Positions 1 to 10,640 of a DNA stretch of 64,000 bases are shown piece by piece. The notes below the pieces were generated by a model. That model was given only the letters and a program-made list of their open reading frames with translations, was not told the origin of the DNA and made no database searches. Where the stretch lies: the NCBI GenBank assembly GCA_949358305.1, contig OX442314.1, positions 48,740,581 to 48,804,580 on the forward strand, given 5' to 3'. The stretch is from Strigamia acuminata (lineage: Eukaryota; Arthropoda; Chilopoda; Geophilomorpha; Linotaeniidae). The translations under genes were made by a program, and so were the position numbers. Within the stretch, counting starts at the first letter, position 1; each line of letters starts with the position of its first letter.

Positions 1-381
1 TGGGTTTGGACATCACGGTGCGACGAGCAGCCATCTGCATTGCGAAAAGAGCGGTTAATTTGGACGGTGCAGTTGGGAGAAGTCCGCTTTCAATCGCGGG
101 GGCAGCCCTTTACTTGGCGTGCCATAGCGGATGAGCGGAATGTGAGGAAATTTGAAATTCATTTGGCCAACATTTTTTTAACTTTAGTTCAAAAGCCAAA
201 AGAACTTCAAATTGCGCCACATAGCTGGCTTCGAGAGTGAAAAGGAGAGATTGGGGAAGTGGTCAGGGTGAGTGAGGCGACAATTATGAAGCTGCACAAG
301 CTGATCTACCCCAAATCAGCTCAGATGTTCCCTGATGATTTTGTGTTCGCCGTTCTGATCGCTAAGCTACATGCAAAATAA
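1..381 (+). pseudogene. TFIIB C-terminal fragment (second cyclin fold), frameshifted
   Basis: TFIIB bridges RNA polymerase II and TBP at promoters. Bases 6-131 translate (frame beginning at base 6) to a stretch with the hallmark GRSPLSIAGAALYLA, matching the second cyclin repeat, and then hit TGA at 132-134. The next frame over gives ADERNVRK, and after an interruption of about 80 to 105 bases the same frame gives EIGEVVRVSEATI, KLIYPKSAQMFPDDF and a stop at 379-381. The C-terminus ends at the same distance after the FPxDF motif as in known TFIIB. The interruption could be a poor intron (GTGAGG donor near 139, AG near 244), but the frameshift before it argues for a pseudogene. The 5' part lies outside the window. 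Confidence 0.72.
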
Positions 382-984
382 TTTATACAATTTCTAATTT
401 CATTCTTTTTTTTACTTTTTGAATTCCAGGCAGTCTATTTGCCACTAAATCTTTGCTGATGAATTGATTAATTTTCTCCCAATTATAATAATATGTGCCA
501 ACTCGACTCTTTGAAATTAAAATTAATATTTTGATTTTCTTGATGATAAATTTTGTTGATAAATTTTCTTAAAATGCTTAAGATCGAACATTTGGTTCGT
601 GTGCTTGTATGCTTGTAAAAATCAAGCCAGTAAATCAGGTTCACCGGTTGACTGGTTGATTGATCTGCATACGGCACGATGCTGCAACTAACCTTCCTAT
701 AATGTAACATTACATATTTTTGTGTTTGTGGGTTGGAATACTTGATTTATAAACTCCCTTTCAAATTTATACACAGCTATAAGGTCATAACTGTTGAAAA
801 TCCTCAAGATTTTGAGCAAAAGTGTTCATAAATGGATTTAACACGTGTGTTTCCGCTTCATAGATGGATTTAACACGTGTGTTTCCGCTTTAGCACATAT
901 GTGCACATTGTACGCATTGTTTACATTGAGGATATACATTCTCCAATCCTTTGTTTTATTAGTGGTTAACATTGAGGTTGACAC
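382..984. other. AT-rich stretch without recognised gene
   Basis: No convincing coding signal. It holds one local tandem duplication: a 27-base segment at 832-858 recurs at 864-890 (period 32, containing ACACGTGTGTTTCCGCTT). Confidence 0.6.
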
Positions 985-2151
985 TGTCTGTATACAACAG
1001 TGTTTGGCAATCTTATGTCAAATAGAGTTGTTCAAATGTAACAGTTCTTATCTAGTTATTTAAGTCAATAACATTGACAATGATTGCTGTTTTCAGTTAA
1101 TGATTTACTGTATTTGTTTTGCATGAACGTTCATACTTTTTTAGTTGATGTGTATGATTTGTAATATAGATTTGTTCAGTTTGTAACATATTTGTGAATA
1201 ATCAATATTGTCACATGCTTGTAGTGTCCACCACTAGTTAAGGCGAACACCCCATAAGAAAAAATGTTCACGAAAACCCCATGCTGGTTTTGGGATTTGT
1301 TCAAATTTGGAATAATACTTCAAATGAGGGGGTCAAATGATTCTCAGCTTGAGGATCTCCGCGAACTATTGGCGTACTTTAACACTTCAATGCAAAATGG
1401 AGTATTCAAGTTCGAGGAATCTATCCAGTAAGCAACTTCAAATTCCAATTCAATTTTAAATTCAAATTGTTCGATTTCAGATGCATTTCAGATCCATTAG
1501 GGATCAGTTGACCAGGACCATCCCTTATACCCTCCAGAGATGAAAAAGACTGTCCAACCATTGAAATTCAGCAAACATCTAAAACATTTTAATCATTAAT
1601 AGTTATTTCAGATCTGAATTATAATTTTAATACTTCGCAAAGTTTTTTCTTTGTCTGAAAATGCCATTTTCAATATCGGTAATCAACCTGTCATTGCGCT
1701 TTGATTTTTCTTATGGTAGCATTCAGTGTGCTACCCTTTAATGTTATATATCCCTTCATTTTTCTTTCATTTCATTTATTTGTAATCAATAGATTCAAGA
1801 ACAAATGGCAGTTGTATATTTAATAAACTTGGTGTAATTTATAATGTATTTAATTCCAGAAGTCAACCATTGGGAGAATTTTTATTGATTCACTCTTGAT
1901 GACGCAATAAAAACAACAACTTTCAAACAAAACTCTGAGAAAACGGCGAATGTCACCCAAGATGAGATTAGTGTGAGAAAAGTTCATGCCAAGTTACAGT
2001 ATTACCAAATATGTTAATTTATTTTGGGTTTTATTATTTTATTATTTTTTATTTTATTAAATGCAAATTTTGCATTTTAGTCACTTGACTTTTCCTATGA
2101 CTTGCTAGAGTCATAAAAATACCATAGAAATAGAAATATCATAGAAATATC

Positions 2152-2233
2152 TATACTCTTTCCACACTCAAGAGTGACCCTGGAAGCTGGGCTCCCAGCT
2201 TCCAGGGTCACTCTTGAGTGTGGAAAGAGTATA
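2152..2233. repeat. Perfect 82-bp palindrome
   Basis: Two exactly complementary 40-base arms (2152-2191 and 2194-2233) are separated by only the two bases CT. Each arm contains CCACACTCAAGAGTGACCC. The corresponding place in the other large arm (about 47.28 kb) lacks it, so it arose or was lost after the duplication. Confidence 0.93.
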
Positions 2234-2879
2234 TGTGGCAATTGCTATCAAGAGTGGAAAAAGGTTAACAATTATTTTCCTTCATCTTTTTCCACATTTT
2301 TCAGCAAACATCTAAAACATTTTAATCATTAATAGTTTCAAATTTGTAATATTAATCTTAATACTTTGCAAAGTTATTTTTTTTTGTCTGAAAATACCAT
2401 TTTCAATAATCAACCTGTCATTGAGTTTTGTTCTTTCTGATGGTAGCATTCTGTATGCTACCCTTTAATGTTATACACCTCTTCATTTTTCTTTCATTTC
2501 ATTTATTTGTATTTGTATCTATCTTTTTTTTAGGATCTTGAAGGATTCAAAATAGCGCAGAAAAATGTTTGGTTCTTAGTATTTGATCTGTGTTCTGGAA
2601 GGGATGATCTGTTCCTACCAACGAAGAACCAGAAACAATTATCTTTCCTTCAGAGTGTAGAGCACATTCTTTGGTGCTAAATAATTTCCAACATTACTAT
2701 TAGGGTATTAAAAATAAATAATATCCCATTTTGAAAGTTAATTAAATTTAAAAAAAGAAAAAAAATTTTAATTTGTTTTTTATTTTTAGTTAGAACAGAT
2801 GGATACTTCCAGGGCCAGTTTCCAAGAAAACGCCATGCTTTACATAGACCTATATGATAACTGGCTGCATTCAATTCCT

Positions 2880-3180
2880 AAAGAACTTGCCTTCCCTTGT
2901 CTATCCACTCTTCCAGAAACCAGAATGTGATGAAATTATTATGTGATAATAGAGAGTTTTTAGAAGAGTACATCCTAGGAATTCCAACAAGATAATGCTT
3001 CTGTGCACACAGCAAAAGTCTGTCTAGAAGTGGATTTTCTGGATAATAGTGTAAAAGTTGTTGGTTGGGCACCTTATTTACCCCAATTTAAAATGCACAG
3101 AAAATGTTTGGGGCTTATTACAACGTGAGGAATTAAAGACTGCCATTGTTGCTAACGGAGTGCAATTGAACTGAATACGT
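2880..3180 (+). pseudogene. Tc1/mariner transposase remnant
   Basis: From 2982 the plus strand reads FQQDNASVHTAK and then, after a gap, VKVVGWAPYLPQF. This is the second catalytic-Asp region of Tc1/mariner (IS630-type) transposases, where the normal text is close to HxA and WPxxSPDLNPIE. Flanking frames contain several stops and frameshifts. The same remnant occurs inverted at about 46.4-46.6 kb in the other arm, so the insertion predates the duplication. Confidence 0.7.
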
Positions 3181-4239
3181 TTATAAAGATTTAATCACTA
3201 GATTATTGGATCTATCATTTCTGAACAGAAAAGTTATAATTTGTTCAATTTAACTCTTTTCTTGTTCAAATGGAGTGATAAGAGATTAAATCACTTTGTT
3301 TCCTCATGTTCAAAGCTTGTTGAGCAGCTGTCGAGTGATGGAGTTTGAATTGTTTTAGTGCTGTCAACGCGATTCATTTTTCTGCTTTGTTGGAAATGAA
3401 CAGGCGCACGATTGACTAAAAAATCACACAAAAACGCAACTCCATTTTTGATTAAGTGCATTTCTTCCTAGATGCCGCTGTGTTCACACTATGAAGTAAC
3501 GCAACGCAATGTTGCTGCGCATTGCATTGTGGGATTGTTTTAGCAGTAACACGCCACTTGTGACAAAATCCGATTTGACTTTGTTTACTTTAATTTAATT
3601 TTTTGTTACTTATATAAATTTTTGAACAGTTTTGTTTGTAATTATTCTTTTATTTGGCAAATTTGGAAATGGTCATTGGAAAAGACTGACCCCTTGCTAT
3701 CCCTCGTTCCCTATTGGTCACAATAGGGTTGCAGCTCTGCCTATTGGTTAGAAGCTGCTAACAGCTTACAGTTGCCAGTGACAACTGATGGCAGTGTGAT
3801 CAGTTCTTTTCATGTAGTCAGAAGCAAGAGACTACGACATTTAGAGATCACAAACCGGATCAAACAAGATAACAGCGACGTTAGGGCCGAAAAGACAGCT
3901 TTAGACTTATTTATTCATTAATTTATTGATTGTATTTAACCAAACAAATCATTTGTGTGTTCATTTTCATTTTACTGTACTTGAAATCATTTATTATAAC
4001 CCCTTGACATTTCAGCCTGATATAATTCCTATAAACCGCATTCAACTGCTTTTTATTAACTTATTTAGTGTGTTTAATAATATTTAACCCAGATCGCAGA
4101 AAATTGTTTAAAATTGTATAAAAAAATTGAGTTTTTAAGATTAAGTAGGAAGTTGCCAGGGCAACGAGCCTGCGGGCCGTGTTAGACAGGATGCATATCC
4201 TGACTGAAAAGGAAAAGTCCGTCTAAACCCAGTATTTGC
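3181..4239. other. Non-coding part of left arm
   Basis: No gene recognised. The sequence is duplicated inverted at about 45.3-46.35 kb with scattered substitutions and small indels. Confidence 0.5.
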
Positions 4240-5095
4240 CAGAAAAAGTCATTTTTTGCGGATGACACTAAGATTGGAAGATCGATCGTTTATCTTGGCG
4301 ATTGTCTGACTTTACAGCGTGGGATGAAGCTGATGAAGCGGATGAAAATTACCATGCTTCCAAGTCAGTCATTATGTCATTTACCCGCAGGGTTACCTGT
4401 ATTTTGTTTCCGTATTTATTGGACGGTTTGCTTATTCCCAGAGGTACTTCGCAGTGTGATTTGGGGGTTATTTTTTTATTCATCTTTGCTTTTTTTGTCA
4501 CGTTACTAGGATAATTTCGTGTTGTAATCGTTTTCTTGGTATAATCTCTAGGTTGGCTTGTGATTTTGCTGCGGTTGGTCCTTTGCGTCTTCTTTATTTG
4601 TCGTTAATACGTTCTCGGTGGCTTTTGCCTCGTGTGTATGGGCTGCATGCTCGGAATACCTTGTGGTTCGATTGGAGGGTGTTCAACGGCGATTCGCGCA
4701 TCTTGTGCACCACCGCTTTGACGCTTTCTTAGCTCCTTACCTTATAATTACAATGATATTCTTAAGATACTGAAGCTCCCCACTATTAAATCTTTATTCG
4801 TTATGCAGGATGTATTGTTTATCTTTGACTTAATCCATGGACGTGTGCACTCCCCTCATCTTTTGGGTCTGTTGAATTTTTATGTTCCGGTTTATTATAC
4901 ACGTGCTAATTTGACTTTTGTTCCTATACCTGTTGACTTCACCTATCAATAAATAATTTGCCAGGTACTATTAAAAGCCAAAGACTGTTTTTGTTTTGCT
5001 TTGCTTAGTCCTGTCTCTCCCCTTGTAAGCTTTTGCTGTTCCGAGGGACAGGAATACTACTGTAAACTCAATAAACTGTATTTATTATTAGAATA
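4240..5095 (+). pseudogene. 5'-truncated non-LTR retrotransposon (LINE) remnant
   Basis: At 4255-4275 a frame reads FFADDTKIG, the catalytic FADD box of a reverse transcriptase. Further frames contain LNASK-like, SFTRRV, RDLG-like, LIRSRWLLPRVYG and LEGVQRRFAHLVHHRFDAF stretches, typical of the region downstream of the RT domain in jockey/CR1-like LINEs. Stops and frameshifts are frequent. The copy ends with AATAAA and a TTA-rich tail near 5,090. The homologous minus-strand copy is at 44.41-45.24 kb. Confidence 0.7.
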
Positions 5096-5865
5096 TGTCA
5101 AAGTATTTTATATCAAAGTTTTCTATGTAAAGTGTTTTATTTAATTTATTCCCAACTTAGAATAAATTAAGTCAGTATTTTTTTAATTCGGCATTATTTA
5201 ATATTCTCTCAATTTTAGTAATAACTTTATTATTTCTTTACTACGGTAGTCCCGTCGTGGCAATCTACCGCGATTCCATATTTATCTAGTTAGTTCAGGG
5301 TCACAAGAAAATGTACCAAGGCTAAATCGTATTTTTGCGAAGATAAGTTATTAGCTGTCCTTTACAGCTACACAGTGCCATGTTGCAAAAGATTAATTTG
5401 GAATAGGCAAAGGCCAATCTAAGCTGAAGATCCCAACAAAATTAGCCACAACCACAAGGACTTGCATTGGCACCGGCGGGAGTATCACCATTTGGCTCAA
5501 CTACCTATTCGTGAAATTGATGTCCAAGTGTCACTCTTTTTAGGTCAGCCCCGATACAACCCTTCAAGAACCATTTGATGAGTTTGAGCTGCCCTCCACC
5601 AGTGGCATTCGCAGTTCAAACATGGCTGAAAAAGATCACTCATTTTGCAAGTATACAGTACACGGGGATGCATTTGTGGTCAGTTACTAGCCTTGTGCGC
5701 GGTAGCGGTATACCGTACAGCGGTATTTGTTATTTGTTATTGTAAGTTTTTCATTTTTTCGTCATAATACTCATATACACATATCGCAAAACAACGAGCA
5801 TTTTCTCGTAAATTAAAATAAAAAAATTACATCTTTGGTGTGTGCACTGAAGTCACCATCCGCCA
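5096..5865. other. Non-coding part of left arm
   Basis: No gene. It includes a short run rich in GCGGTATACCG-like palindromic text near 5,700. The partner region at 43.2-43.4 kb is expanded by a local tandem duplication of GCGGTATTGAGCGGTAATAG-like units. Confidence 0.5.
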
Positions 5866-5995
5866 ATGCGCGCTCTCGGACCGCCAACAGACGCTCACCG
5901 GCCGCCAACAGACGGTCACCGGCAGCAGACGCATCCGCGGGCGGCCAACAGACGCTCACTGGCTGCCAACGCGCTCACGGCCGGCAACGCGCATT
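5866..5995 (+). repeat. GC-rich degenerate tandem repeat
   Basis: Four to five degenerate units built on CGCCAACAGACGCTCACCGG follow one another. The inverted partner near 43.03-43.08 kb holds only one unit, so the array expanded or contracted after the duplication. Confidence 0.75.
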
Positions 5996-6046
5996 TAATC
6001 AGTGCTTTCCTGCAGTGCAGCACCAGTGCACATTTCAAGTTTGTTT

Positions 6047-6415
6047 TTTTATTATTTATTTCAAGTTTTTATTTATTTTACTTTATTTCAAGTTTTTATT
6101 TATTTTACTATATTTCAAGTTTTTATTTATTTTACTTTATTTCAAGTTTTTATTTATTTTACTATATTTCAAGTTTTTATTTATTTTACTTTATTTCAAA
6201 TTTTTATTTATTTTACTTTATTTCAAGTTTTTATTTATTTTACTTTGTTTCAAGTTTTTATTTATTTTACTTTGTTTCAAGTTTTTATTTATTTTACTTT
6301 ATTTCAAGTTTTTATTTATTTTACTTTATTTCAAGTTTTTATTTATTTTACTTTATTCCAAGTTTTTATTTATTTTACTTTATTTCAAGTTTTTATTTAT
6401 TTTACTTTATTTCAA
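6047..6415 (+). repeat. 27-bp minisatellite, about 13 units
   Basis: The unit contains TTTCAAGTTTTTATTTATTT and ends in TACTTTA. Because 27 is a multiple of three and no unit contains a stop in any forward frame, all three frames stay open and give artefactual 9-residue repeat proteins. The other arm has only about five units (42,830-42,975). Confidence 0.93.
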
Positions 6416-7752
6416 GCCTATCAATTACCTCTGATTCTATGCAACACAATAGTAAGTGGCATTGCATGTGCCAAAAAAACCCATCATCCATAGTTGATCA
6501 TTTTAAATGCATTTTATTTTTATTTTGTGTTTATTCACTGGATTTTACTTTAAACTAGCTCTAAACCCTCACGACAGGCTCCTCGTCCAAAACATGGTCG
6601 ACAGACCAACTTTGACGCAGACGTATCGAGTGGCCATTAACCCTCCTGAATTTCACATTCAAATCCGTAACTCTAAGAGCACGCTGAATTTTTGCTTGCC
6701 TGCATTTCTTCCAAGATGCCACTGTTCTATCGGTGTCTATAAATTTTTCCAATGATCATGTAACACTGTGATTGGATCATACACACATTTGACGATTCAA
6801 ATTGCCTTACTACAAATTGAGTTACTACTCAATTCCAACTTACTGCCTGCAGTTGGTTGCAATACACCACAGGCTAGCAAAACCTTCAAAATCCTCCAAA
6901 AACCTCCAAAAACCAGCCAAAACTCCCAAAAATGGAAGTTTGTAGCTATTATAAGTCCCAAAAGTGATGAATCATCAGTTTCAAGATGCGAGAACGTATT
7001 GGAATAAAAACTTTAAAATGTAGTTTTAGATTTTTGTATCGCCGGAAACGAAGAAGTCTTGAAATTCCACTGCTCAGTGCACCAACGAAAATGACATTAT
7101 TATTATTATTATTATTGTTATATTACAAGATTTTATGTATGCAAAAATGTTTGGAGCTTTTAGTTCTTGAAAAATCATGTTGGATTTGATTGATTTTTTT
7201 ATTTTTGTTTCAAGGATCAATACATTTGTTTTTTCTTTTTTTTTATTAATTTTTTTTGTTGTGCGCAAGTTTTAACTATCACATAATTTATAGGATACTC
7301 ATTTATACACACATTGTATGAAATTTTACTGCTGGTCACATGTAAAGTATAAAAAAATGTTTTATTACTATTATATCATTTTGTTAAACTTGAATTTTAA
7401 TTAAAAATATGCAATGTTTGATACATAATATGTAGTTTTAGATTGTGTGAAATGTAATAATGATCAAAATTCATATCAATAATTCTCGATTTGTCATGTG
7501 GAAATTTCAAATTATGCAAAAAAAAAAAATATCAAATTTGAGCTGAAGTTTTAATTATTATCGCTGTATTATTGTTTTTATTTTTATTTTTTAAATTCCC
7601 AAAAGGCAGATGTGGACCAAGATTTGATTGACGAGTTTGTTACTGTTAAAGCTCGAAAAGTTAATTCAGCAAATAACTATGCTTGTAAACAAAATTTGAA
7701 ATATTTTATATAACAAGTGAAAGCTACATTCGTGAAGAAACGAGGTCTTGCT

Positions 7753-8105
7753 CCGGAAAAAACGCAAGATCGAATTTTTGAAACCTTTCAATCAGAGCAG
7801 ATGGATCTTCATTCGGAGACTTCTCTCATTGTCACCAATAAAAAAAGTGACCGAGGAAATGTCAGAAGCTGTAAGTCCATTTGCAAATTTTTCAAAGGGG
7901 TAGATCACGCCTCAACATGACCTTGACATGACCTTGACAAAAAAATCAAGATCCAATCGAACCCTCAGAAAGCCAATAATCAGAATAAAACCACAAATAA
8001 TGACCAAAGTGCTGTGTGACTCGAAAGCAATACGAAATGAAGCACAATGACCGAAAAAAGGATGAAGCTGAAAAAAGCCCCTACTGATCAACTATACTAG
8101 TAATA
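7753..8105. other. Stretch without recognised gene
   Basis: No supported coding region; a short open frame at 7,717-7,920 shows no family signature. Confidence 0.4.
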
Positions 8106-8109
8106 GTAA

Positions 8110-8650
8110 CAGCGTGGTGACTAACAACACTCGAACAAGTCTCGCCGGTCACGAAGTTTCGTGTGAATGTGAAGTCATGTGCATCTGCGCATAACTGATC
8201 ACCACGTATGGACTGCCTTACTCTTGCCACAGTCCATAGAAAAAATGGTCGACTGACTCCTTTGATCTATAGAGAGTGGCAGTGTTAGTACCTAATCTGC
8301 CACCAGAGCGTGTCACAAGCGCATATGGCTCTAACCAGAGGGTCTCATTGGGCAGTGTGAATGGCTCACAATGGTAAATTTGCATTAATTTTTTTTTTTA
8401 GTTTTATTTTTTATTACATGTTTATTTTATTTTCCTTAAAAAAGAAGAATTAAAATTTAGGATCTTTATTTACTTTATTTATTTTTATTTTGGGTTGTAA
8501 CGCAGTAAAATGGAGCACGTGATGCAATTCCAACGCCACCTAGTGGTCAAATATGAGTCAGCCGACCATTCTTTTTATGGTCCGTGCTCTTGCGTCAAAC
8601 TTTTCCGCTAATTTTAAATCACTCGTTTTTCTTTTCTTTTTTTAGTAATT
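8110..8650 (+). repeat. Dispersed repeat U, interrupted copy
   Basis: The parts 8,125-8,215 and 8,575-8,645 match, in order, the reverse complement of about 54.68-54.81 kb (shared text includes CATCTGCGCAT and TTGCGTCAAACTTTTCCGCT). The central 350 bases are an insertion relative to that copy. Confidence 0.6.
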
Positions 8651-8844
8651 TCCGTCCCCAATTGCTGTTCAGGAATGGTCGGACATCCGAACCGTTGGCG
8701 AGGTGCCGTCCGCGCTTAACGCCTCAAGTAGTTTCATCTACATGGAAAGCTGGGCAAGAGCGGCGCTGCCACGGTTGAAGAACTCCAACCAGCAGCGGAT
8801 TGTGACTCCGGCTGTCCACGAGCCACCGCCAGTAGTAATGCTGG

Positions 8845-10224
8845 TTACGGCACTGGAGGTCGGTCAGTCACCTCCGGCACCCTCCTAAGTTCGATCAACT
8901 GATAATCCTGCGTCAGTCTTGGCCTGGCGGTTTCAAGGACCAATGGCCTAAGGACGAGCAGGAGGCGGCTGGTAGAATGAGCGCTGACCAGTGCCCGCTC
9001 CACCACCGATTCACCAACTGTTGGAGCAGGCGAGAGTCCTGCCTGTCCCGCCAGAGGTTGACCAGGAGGTCGTAGTGGTGGAGGACGAGGGGAAGCCAGA
9101 AGGCAGCCCACGACAGCCGCCACCGTCGAATGAAGCGTCAGGGCCATGAGACCACCCCGTTCGGACACGCGTTCGCCAAATGTCCCGACTCGTGGCACTT
9201 AAAACACTTCAGTTCGTTCGTGCAATCCGCTCTCTGATGCCCTTCCTCGCCGCACTTGAAGCATTTTGGATCTGCGTCGAATCCCCGTCCGTTCGGCTTT
9301 GCTGCAATCGTTTTCCCCTTTGCTCGCGCTTCCAGGTCGTGCGCCGTTTCCACCATCTCACTGATGTGTTGATATTTGACGACATACATCGGTGTCGTCG
9401 CCGTCTTGTTCTTCAGCAAATAATTCCAGCAAATAATTCCGCGCATTGCCGATCGTCATTCCTAATCTCTCGCACGTGGCCCATTTCTGCCGTAAATAGG
9501 TTTCGGTGGTCTCGTCGTTCTTCTGCGGCGCTCGAATCAACTTTTCTTTGTCTTCGTACGACAACTGCCGATCTGGGAAATTCTTTGTTAACTCAACCGC
9601 CCATACGTCGAATTTCCGGATCGTCGTTCCCGCGCTGTCTTGCCACACTTTCGCTGGTCCCTCTAACGCTGCTGCCGCCGTCGTCACCGTAGTTACGTTT
9701 GTCCATTGGTACTCCTTCGCGTATTCACGAACGTCCTGTAACTATTGCGTGGTCGTACGCAGCTCGCTTCGAGTGCCCGAAAATCGTGGTAATTTTGGCG
9801 CGTTCTTAACTTCTTTCTTCTCTTTCGGCGCCTCTGGTTTCGTCTGCATCGCTAGCATCGTCTCCATCATTTGTTTCATCATCTTTTGCACTTGATCCAC
9901 ACTAAATCCGCCGTTCGTCACCACTTCTATTGGTACATTTTCTTCTATCTTCGGATCGTTATCTTCTGCTTTCTCTTCGTTGTTCTCTTCGTCGTCTTTT
10001 CCGTCGTCGTCTTCGTCGTCGCTTTCTACTCGTTCTACGATTCCCGCCTCCGCACGCATCGCGCGCCATAATTGTCCCAGCATGTCTGTTTTCAACTTCT
10101 GTGGTACAATTTTCCGCTCCCGTAACAGCGGCCTAATCTCCCGGGTCCTCAGCACGTTTAACTCTTCGTACGTTGGAATCTCTCTACGTTGGATTTTTGC
10201 TAATACTGCTTCCGCGTCGGCCAT
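8845..10224 (-). pseudogene. LTR-retrotransposon gag, decayed
   Basis: Gag is the structural nucleocapsid protein of the element. The frame opens at 10,224 with a charged N-terminal region (a Glu/Asp run near residues 65-90), then a helical capsid-like segment (EGPAKVWQDSAG). It continues to a nucleocapsid end with two CCHC zinc knuckles, CFKCGEEGHQRADC and CFKCHESGHLANAC, near 9,200. There are two lesions: an in-frame TAG at 9,742-9,744, and a frameshift caused by a 13-base tandem duplication (CAGCAAATAATTC at 9,414-9,426 and 9,427-9,439 on plus). A Pro-rich frame continues to 8,845. No protease, RT or integrase follows. Confidence 0.82.
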
Positions 10225-10402
10225 CTCTCGTTTGAAGTTCGGCTAACCTTCGTAGCACGTGTTTATTCGGCGAATCGTCTCTCGTTTCCCGAACCGTCCA
10301 CGCGCTATTTGTTACCCCGACTTTCGTTCCCGTCGCCAAAAACAGTCGTCGCCTCTTACTTCTTCTACTTTCTCGTCTACTTTATCGTCGCATCGAATTC
10401 GT

Positions 10403-10417
10403 CTATCCCACTTCTGA
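10403..10417 (-). other. Probable primer-binding site
   Basis: Immediately after the LTR end (minus strand) the sequence TCAGAAGTGGGATAG resembles the complement of the 3' end of a tRNA-Leu. Its position between LTR and gag fits a retrotransposon primer-binding site. The tRNA identity is from memory of tRNA-Leu 3' ends. Confidence 0.5.
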
Positions 10418-10640
10418 TGTAAACTATCCCAAACTTGGGATCAGCTGACCCGAAATTACCAAGACACAACTACAAGCTCTAGTTAACTTCAAGTAATTTT
10501 ATTAACAACAATTCTTCTTTATATATCGCATTGGTCAGCTCTGATTGGCTGACCACAAACGAACAGCCCCGATTGGCTGTTTTACTCCAAAACGTCTACT
10601 GGACATATTTGCGTATGTCCGCCCGCCCCCTGGCGACCGT
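10418..10640 (-). mobile_element. LTR of the gag element, partly lost
   Basis: The minus-strand LTR ends in ACA at 10,418. It contains a TATA-like ATATATAAAGAAG near 10,515-10,530, an AATAAA-type signal close by, and two GATTGGCTG motifs near 10,540-10,580. Its far end is undefined because LINE sequence starts at about 10,640-10,660. Confidence 0.5.

Larger units (their letters stand above)
985..7752 (+). repeat. Left arm of large inverted duplication
   Basis: This block reads as the reverse complement of about 41,495-48,385. Homology can be followed from the TTTGGCAATCTTATGTCAAA region near 1,000 to the ACATTCGTGAAGAAACG region near 7,740. The 6,768-7,007 segment and its partner at 42,237-42,476 encode the same 79-residue shadow frame, so identity there is very high; it is clearly lower at 1.5-2.5 kb. 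The arm contains a Tc1/mariner remnant, a LINE remnant and a minisatellite in the same order as the other arm. It is therefore a segmental inverted duplication rather than two insertions of one simple element. Confidence 0.88.

Noticed and set aside
5835-6558. Three overlapping repeat-protein frames (163-230 codons)
   Set aside because: They are the three frames of one stop-free 27-bp minisatellite.
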